In this document: piece by piece, positions 57,529-64,000 of the stretch
Layout of the letters: the number at the start of each line of letters is the position of its first letter
How positions within the stretch are numbered: the first letter of the stretch is position 1
From: Pleodorina starrii
Lineage: Eukaryota; Chlorophyta; Chlorophyceae; Chlamydomonadales; Volvocaceae
Direction of reading: 5' to 3'
Length of the DNA stretch: 64,000 bases
Assembly: GCA_030267565.1 (NCBI GenBank)
Contig: BRXU01000003.1
Span: forward strand, 8,201,501 to 8,265,500
Made by a program: the position numbers and the translations under genes
The notes under the pieces: model-generated
Told to the model about the DNA's origin: nothing
Database searches by the model: none
What the model saw: only the letters and a program-made list of their open reading frames with translations

Positions 57529-57951
57529 ATGGACATGACCACGCATTTCTCTGAGCAATTACGCGTAGCACGGGATTGCATTAAACAAGCAGAGGACATC
57601 AAAGCCGTGCGTGATATAGCACTCTTCGAGCTCGCGCGCTATGTTGCAGGTTTGAAAGTCAATTCGGTGATAGTGTTGAGTGATGGCCGCCAGGCCAAGG
57701 CCCCAGCTAATGCTTTCCCGAACGCGATAATCAGCATGACACGTGGGAGCCTTGATTCCGGACACATGCCTGGCTTGAGCATAGTGCATAGGAGCAGTGC
57801 TCTGCTGCCGCTGCGCTTGTGCAGAGTTGCCCTTCGTCATGTAGTAATTGGCGAGAATTTCGCAGTGGGAACGCGATGGAGATCGCCGAGCGCTTGTTAT
57901 GACATAACCGAACGATTGGTCTTGAAGGAAATCAAAACTATGCTCAAATGA
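57529..57951 (+). CDS. Small open frame native to the TIR element (140 codons, unknown)
   Basis: The frame starts MDMTTHFSEQLRVARDCIKQ and ends KEIKTMLK. Its first third is also present in copy 1 (41100 onward) with a few changes, so it belongs to the element, not to the LINE. The composition is helical and charged at both ends. No transposase, capsid or nuclease motif is visible. It may be an exon of a larger element gene or a decayed remnant. Confidence 0.35.
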   Translation: MDMTTHFSEQLRVARDCIKQAEDIKAVRDIALFELARYVAGLKVNSVIVLSDGRQAKAPANAFPNAIISMTRGSLDSGHMPGLSIVHRSSALLPLRLCRVALRHVVIGENFAVGTRWRSPSACYDITERLVLKEIKTMLK

Positions 57952-58113
57952 GGTTGTACTGGCTGTAACGGGGCGAGGGGTCAACGTTTGGTCAACCTCC
58001 CCCCCCTGGGGCCACGTTAGACTTTTTGGCCACGTAACGTGTAACGGAACCCTTACCCCATGCGAACTGACCACGTTTCCTGTAAAGTGATATCGTAACG
58101 TGTCATGTAAATT

Positions 58114-59031
58114 CAGCATAAGCAGGAGGGATGTGCTGACATTCTGTTTGGTCTGCCACGTAACTAAAGGAATCCTCGAGGAATTTGTGAAGTAGTGCTC
58201 GCGACAAAACCGGCTTTATTTGGGTGCCGAATGGCGGCCCCAACCGGAAGCGCTGGTGAGGGCGCAGCGACGGGAAGGCGGCAGACGTTGCGGGAACGTT
58301 GAGACAAGGCCTCAAGTGCGTGACGATAGCTCATAGGTGCGGAATGGCGCATCCAGCATTACGGCTGCTCCGAAACCACGGCTCTTCAGCCCACGACTCT
58401 TAACCGCTAGGACCTTCAGAAGGGCTGGAACGTTCTGGCGCCCACTGAATTTATGACCAGTACGACCATTACAGCTGTGCGCGTTGACCATTTGGAGCGG
58501 GGCCCGGCGTGGGCTGCGTCCACTCTGACACTTGATCAGTTGCCTGTTGCGACAGCAGTAAAACTGGCTAGCGGATTGACCAGAGGGCCGTGGAAGGCCC
58601 AGGAAACACAGAACGACGCGCCAACTTGACAGGTGGTGCTGCATTATGTTTGCAATCACGTGATTCCGCGGTTTGGCCGACCGGAAAGGCTTTCGGGGCG
58701 GCCTGGCAGTGGGGGTGGGGGGCCAAGCGCCGTGTGGGGTTTACCAAGTGAGAAGGTGGCTGTGCTAGGCTCCCTTCAATGGTCCGCACGATCACTTTGG
58801 ACGTTTGGAGGCGAATGGCTTGACTCCCGAGTGACGAGAAAAGTAGAGTTGGCCCGTTGTACGGCGTCGAAAGCTAGACTGTTTCAACCGCAGCACGCAT
58901 CGACCTTCGCTGCCGCGAGCTTCCTGACAGTTGTTGCAGATTATAGTTGTGCGGACACTTGCCCGATGTTGCAGCGACCGCTTATGCGAAGACAAGGGTT
59001 TTGAACAGTGTTAGGTCACAGTGGCGGGACC
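58114..59031. other. No supported gene; upstream region of the AMBRA1-like gene
   Basis: This lies between the mobile element and the next start codon. The promoter and 5' UTR of the AMBRA1-like gene should be in its right part. No coding exon was supported. Confidence 0.4.
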
Positions 59032-62000
59032 ATGAAGAACATAGCATCGTTGTTGGCATGTAGGGAAACGAATCGGTCATCTTCTGGAAAATCGAACCAG
59101 GTCTTTGAGCAATCCGCTATCAGTCGTTGGGCTGAGGCAGACTTCTTGCGGCATAGCTCGTCTGAATACGTTGATTTTCGACCTTCGCCGCGTTCTTCAA
59201 TTGCCGCTGCGTTTAGTCCAGATGGCCGGTACTTGGCGTCGACCCAGTAAGGCGCGGCCGACGCGCAATTTGATTTGCTCGGAGCCATGACGGGACTTGA
59301 CACTCCGCGCTTTCCCTTGCGAGCAGCGGGGACCACACCGTCAAGGTCACGGATGTGGCAACGGGGAGGGTCATTCACTCGCTGGCGGGTCACCGGCGAA
59401 CGCCATGGGTGGTAAGCGACGACGCTTGCTAGCGAGCCAATGGACGCCAACCCGGGGGGATTACGCATGAGTTGGTTCAGCCCAATGTTACAAACAAAAT
59501 CCGGGCGATGGTTGCGTGACAATCGGTGAAGAAAAGCAGCGCGTACCGACCAACCCGGTCACATCCGGCATCGATTCCCCTGCGCAGGTTCGCTTCAGCC
59601 CCGCAGACTCGGACATTATGGCCAGCGGCTCCCTGGACTTCACAGCGGCGATCTGGCAAGTCAGCACGGGGCAAATGCTCCACAAACACGACTTTGGTGG
59701 GTGGCTGGCGCTTCTGGGAGACTGGGAGGAGGGGTTCGGGGAGGGACCGCCGCATGGCGGAAGATGGGAGAGACGCAGTGTCCCACATCGTCACGTCATG
59801 TGTCGTACATGGCTGGTACGGAAGCGTAAAAGGGTAGGCTCATGAAACCGGCACGGGGGGACGGGGTCAGCATTGTCTTTGTCAGGCCTGCGCATAACCG
59901 ATGCCTGGCAGGGTCCGGGTCGAAATGGACATCAGGGCCCATGGCTAAGATTATGTCAACCGTGCCTGCCATGTCACCGCCGCGCTGCTGATGCCGACGC
60001 TGATGCTGTGCTTGCCTCTCCTCCTGCCCGCCACCGAACCCGACCCCCCGTTACCTGTCTCATCCATGACCAGGCAAGCCCATCGCCTCGCTGGCCTTTG
60101 ACCCCTCGGGCACCATGCTGGTGGTGTCAGCGGGACACAAGGTACGACAGTACGGCAGTACGGAAGGTCACGGGGGGCGCCCGGCGACCCTTCCGCCTCG
60201 GGCTTTGCTGGGTTCCGCTGCCTCGCTGTCTGAACGGGACAGCCGCCCCGCCCCGCCCCGCCCAACCCCGCCCCGCCCCGCCCCCTTTTGCACCGGACAA
60301 GGTGTTGTGGCTCTTCACGTCATGTCGTGTCATGTTTCCTCCCACCCCCAGCTCCCCCTTCACGTCCTACGGGCTGACGCAGCTCTTAACAGCGCGTTTC
60401 ACCCGGAGCCACGTGCGCGCACGGACGCACGTGTGCACCACTGGAGGGCCTACACAAGGATCCTCGACTCGAGGGCCTACACAAGGATGGGATGGGATGG
60501 GACCTGCAGGCAGGCAGGCACGTGCCCTCGCGCCCGCACCGACCACATCCTGCCCCTTCCTCTGCCCTGGCCCGCCCCACCCCACCCAACTCTTAACCCT
60601 GCGCAGGTGTTCAGCTGGCGCTTCGCCCGACTGGCCGCTCCCGTCAAGATCCTTAAGACGCGCCGCTCCCTGCGCGCACTGCACTTCCACCCCGCCGCAC
60701 CCCACATCCTGCTCACAGCGGAGGTGACGGAGCGCCGCGCGGGGCAGCAGCAGCAGCAGGGAGACGGAGGTGGCGCAGCCGCCCCGGCGGCGGCACCGCC
60801 GCCGCCACCTCAGCCGCACCACCACCACCACCACCACCCGGCGGCGCCGCAGCCATACCAGCAGCCACACCAGCAGCAGCACCAGCAGGCGCAGGCACAC
60901 AGCCAGATGGCGGGGGTGTACCAGGGGGGCGGGGCGGGGGGCGGGCTGGGCGCTGCGGCCGCCGCTACCTCGGGGCGTGAGGGAGCGATGGAGGAGCCGG
61001 ACCCGCAGGTGCGGCTGCGACCCTGCACAGGACCATGTAAAACCCTAAAACCCTAAACTCTAAAACCGTAAAACCCTAAACTCTAAAACCGTAAACCCTC
61101 GCCCTCACCCATGGCTTGCCTCCGATGTCTCTTCCAGCTGTATTTCCTCCGCCAACTCACGACTCCGTTATCCGTGATCGCAAACGGTGTGTAGTACCAG
61201 ACACCTCACCCATTTCCTTCCTATCCCTTGTCCTCCTTCTCCTCCTTGTCCCTCCGTGTCCCTCCTTGTCCCTCCTCGCAGGAGGCAGTTGACGACCTGG
61301 CCGCATTCATTGCGGCGCACAACAGCCTCGCGTTTGCGCCGCCGCTGCGGCACGCCCCCCCGCGCAACATGCAGCAGGCACCCGCGGAGGCAGCGGCAGC
61401 GGCGCAGCAGGCTCAGGCGGCAGCGTGGCAGCAGGCGCAGCACGCGCAGGCGAGCGGCGCCCGGGCGGCCGCCAACGCCCCCGCGGGCCAGGTGGGTGGG
61501 TGGCCTCTGGCCTCTGCGGGGAGCTGGGTGCCTCGGCGGGTGAAGGGGCGGGCGGGCGGGCTGGCTGGGTCTTGGAGGCCGCAGGCGTTAGGGGCTGTCG
61601 GCGGCGGCGGCCGCGGCTGTCTAGGAGATGGGTTCAGTGGGTTGTGGATGGGGTGGTGCTGGTGGCGGCCTCCCTGCGGGATCCGGAGCGCGTGGCCCCT
61701 GGCCAAACCCTAGGTCTTGGAAGCGTCCCCGCGCCCCCGCCTCCGCTCGAGCCCCCGCTCGAGCCCCCGCCTGGGAGTCGCCGACTAGGGGCAAGGTGAG
61801 GTTCTGCCTCTCATTGCGTATCGTTGTGATGTTGTCCCTTGCCGCGCACCGCCGCGCCGCGCCGCGTCAACGTGCAGGCAGGCGCGGCGGCGGCTTGGCC
61901 CATGGGTCTGCTCCGAAACCTCCTGACGGGCGTCACGGGCGTCTTCGGGGGGTCCCTTGGTGGCGGCGCGGCCGCAGCAGCCGCCGGAGGCGGCGGCGGC

Positions 62001-64000
62001 GATGGCCGGGCAGCGAGCCGTTCGGCCGCCGCTGGCGATGGCACGGGGCTAGCACGGGGCCAGCACGGAGTGGGCAGCTTGGCGGTCCACGGGGGGTTAG
62101 GCGGCGGTGCGCCGTCCGTCAATCCCGGTGGCGGGGTCTCCGGGGGGAATATCCACCATGCAGCCCATTCCTCCCTTCCCGGGAATTTGGGAGCCGCAGC
62201 CGCAGCCGCCGCTGGCGGCTGGGGTGGCAGCGGCGGCGGCGGCGGCTCCGCCGCCGGCGCCGTGCAGACCGGCGGCAGGCTCAACGTGCTGGCGCCGGCG
62301 GACGTTGTACGGCACCAGAGCCTTGGCGGCGGGGTACGGCACGCGATACCGCTGGTGGCGGCGGCGGTTCCGTTTCCGCCTCCGCGGGAAGCGCGCGGCG
62401 GCGCGCCGCCAGGCGGCGGCGGCGGCGGTGCGGCGGAGCCGCACGTGGCGCCGTACGATTTGACTTGGGGCTGGGACCGCACGCTGAACTTGACGGATAG
62501 CGAGATCACGCGGGTGCGAGAGCTCGCACTTCGGGTGAGTGGCAGATGATGCTGATCTGAGCCGGAATGGAGCATTGAAATGAGGGTTTCGGGGCGTAAA
62601 CCCGTGGGCGAAAGAAAGAAAGAAAGAAAATAAGACAGTCCACGTTGGCAAAGTTGACGGGCTACTCAGGGGCTGCTGTACCCTTCTCCCCCTGCCCCCA
62701 CACCACACCACACCACACCACACCGCGGGCCCTCAGGCCGCCCCCGACCTGCCCTCCGCCGCCAATCACGACACGCCCTGCATCGTGAGTGTACGGCTGT
62801 GGGACTTTCGAGATCCCTCCCGGGAGCTGAGGAAGGAGCTGTTGGTGCTCCCCCGGGTGGTGCTGTGCAGGTGGGGGTGTGGGGGGGGGTGTGCGGGGGG
62901 GTGTGGGGGGTGGGGTGGGGTGGGGGGGGTGGAGGGTGGCGGCGAGCGGGGGGTGGGTGGGGGTGGTGGCGCGCGTCCAAGCTTTGGGTCGGCGGCGATC
63001 GGTGCGATTCGGCCAGTGGAGCGACGCAAAGCAAGCAAAGGCTGGCAGGAAGGCAAGAAAGAAGAAAGACAGGCAGGCCAGGGGCAGGCAAGAGGGAAGG
63101 AAGGAAGGCGCGCCGCTGGGATCGCCAGTGCCCAACGGCCACCGGCTGCGGACGTGCGGAGTGCCTTTGGGCTGGACCCGTGAAGGGACCCTCCCTGCCC
63201 CTCCCTGCCCCTCCCTGCCCCGCCCTGCCCCGCCCTCTGCGTCCTCCCTCTGCGTCCTCCCACTGCCGGTCTGCTCCGCTCCACTCCGCTCCTCCGCAGC
63301 GAGATGGGCGTCCACTTCAGCCCCTGCGGCCGCTACATGGTCTGCTGCGTGGTGCGGGAGAGCCCCAGTGAAGCGTGTCTGAGCTGGCAGGTGGGCGGAG
63401 GGGGGGGGGCACGTGCGTGTGTGTATGGCGCTGTGTGTGTATATGGGGGGGGGCGTTGGTCGGGAGCGGCGCCGGCGCCCCTGCCTGCCTGCCTGCCTGC
63501 CGCTCCGATGGATCTGATCTGTAGCGGCTCTTGAGGGGTTGGGCGGCATCCCAGCGCGCCGGGTGCTGCCGAGGGTCGACACACAACACACACCCCGGTG
63601 CACACACACTCCGGTACTCACACACACACACACACACACCGGTAGCCACCTCCCACCTCACCCCCAGGCGAACCAGGCCGCCGCGGTCCAGGCTCAGGCG
63701 CAGGCGGCCGCATCGCAGACCCACGCAGCGCACCCCGCCGCCGCCGCAGCCGCCGACGTCGACGCCGTTGGCCCCGCCGGGGCAGGAGGTCTGACGGAGG
63801 GCGATGGCCGGGACTCTGAGGCCGGCGGCGCGGCTGAGGGGGCGCAGCGCGGGGAGGCAGAGGCAGATGCGTGGCAGCGTGGACAGGATGAGCAGGAGCA
63901 GGAGGATGAGGAGGGGCTCGAAAGCGGCGGCATGGATTTTATGGAGGCGGCGACGCAGCAGGCCGCCGCCGCGGTCGGCAGCCGGGGGGGCGGCGGCGGC
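59032..64000 (+). CDS. AMBRA1: AMBRA1-like split WD40 protein (3' end beyond window; 768 codons visible)
   Basis: Animal AMBRA1 is a WD40 scaffold linking beclin-1 autophagy and the CUL4-DDB1 ubiquitin ligase. Exons: 59032-59246, 59327-59411, 59588-59696, 60074-60141, 60607-61008, 61282-61491, 61878-62534, 62737-62870, 63300-63390, 63668 onward. All phases agree. The first block reads SPRSSIAAAFSPDGRYLAST, then TGRVIHSLAGHRRTPW, FSPADSDIMASGSLD, SLAFDPSGTMLVV and HFHPAAPHILLTAEV, following the AMBRA1 N-terminal blades (AFSPD...LAST; GHRRTPW). A long Gln/His/Ala/Gly-rich linker follows. WD-like sequence then resumes (VRLWDFRDPS; MGVHFSPCGRYMV), consistent with AMBRA1's propeller being split by a disordered insert. 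The last visible exon is Ala/Gln/Glu-rich and still open at the window end. Whether the algal protein works in autophagy, ubiquitination or both is not shown. Confidence 0.85.
61037..61099. repeat. Interstitial telomere-type repeat (CCCTAAAA and variants) in AMBRA1-like intron 5
   Basis: AACCCTAAAACCCTAAA is followed by CTCTAAAACCGTAAAACCC and a similar second pass: about seven units, two or three perfect, the others with one or two changes. Read on the minus strand this is TTTTAGGG. It is intronic, just after exon 5, so it is an interstitial relic and not a telomere. Confidence 0.85.

Larger units (their letters stand above)
55685..58113. mobile_element. Mobile element copy 2: TIR-bounded element with nested LINE fragment
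   Basis: The left end AATTTACATGACACGTTACG is matched by its exact reverse complement at the right end (CGTAACGTGTCATGTAAATT, finishing at 58113), and subterminal motifs (CATGTAAAG / CTGTAAAG) also mirror each other. The internal sequence is collinear with copy 1 but lacks its duplication. About 56128-57410 is foreign: the junctions carry TTGCTCCA on both sides, like a target-site duplication, and the insert encodes a LINE-like C-terminus. The native part at 57529-57951 has an open frame. No transposase family could be recognised, so the class is open. Clear target-site repeats outside the termini were not found. Confidence 0.82.

Overview
The window looks like nuclear DNA of a volvocine green alga (Chlamydomonadales, the Chlamydomonas/Gonium/Volvox group). 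The evidence is high GC content, many short GT-AG introns, Ala/Gly/Pro-rich inserts in proteins, a radial-spoke NDK/IQ protein, a truncated hemoglobin closest to chlamydomonad group-I globins, an algal ankyrin-family protein, and interstitial CCCTAAAA (TTTTAGGG) telomere-type repeats. All gene models were built by hand from splice signals, reading phase and family resemblance. No database search was run.

Layout. 0-0.8 kb: the end of eIF3f (+). 0.8-8.7 kb: gene-poor, repeat-rich DNA with a pentanucleotide satellite (GCGAC/GCTAC), a 140-bp direct repeat flanking a GC-rich block, and paired palindromes. 8.7-21 kb: two tandem, same-strand copies (-) of a six-exon gene whose protein carries two hnRNP-Q-type acidic (AcD/NURR) domains. 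A stray piece of KIN17 exon 11 lies upstream of the first copy. 22.1-28.4 kb: a 13-exon KIN17 gene (-) with a 640-bp GGGA tract in intron 8. 28.8-31.1 kb: radial spoke protein 23 (+), divergent from KIN17 across a 388-bp shared promoter. 33.9-37.2 kb: a truncated-hemoglobin gene (-) with N- and C-terminal extensions, one GC-AG intron and a heptad-coding inverted repeat in an intron.

40.4-41.8 and 55.7-58.1 kb: two related copies of a transposable element. The second has terminal inverted repeats and a nested, 5'-truncated LINE fragment. 42.4-46.5 kb: a secretory-pathway multi-pass membrane protein (-) of unknown function. 48.0-50.9 kb: a possible axonemal protein (+). 53.4-55.4 kb: an ankyrin-like repeat protein (+). 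59.0 kb to the window end: an AMBRA1-like split WD40 protein (+), incomplete at its 3' end.

The genes do not form one pathway. RSP23 and perhaps the 48-50.9 kb gene point to cilia; KIN17, eIF3f and the AcD proteins point to RNA/DNA metabolism and translation; AMBRA1 points to autophagy or CRL4 ubiquitin ligase signalling. The most unusual items are the tandem AcD gene pair with its shared upstream blocks and broken KIN17 piece, the extended truncated hemoglobin, and the composite TIR element.
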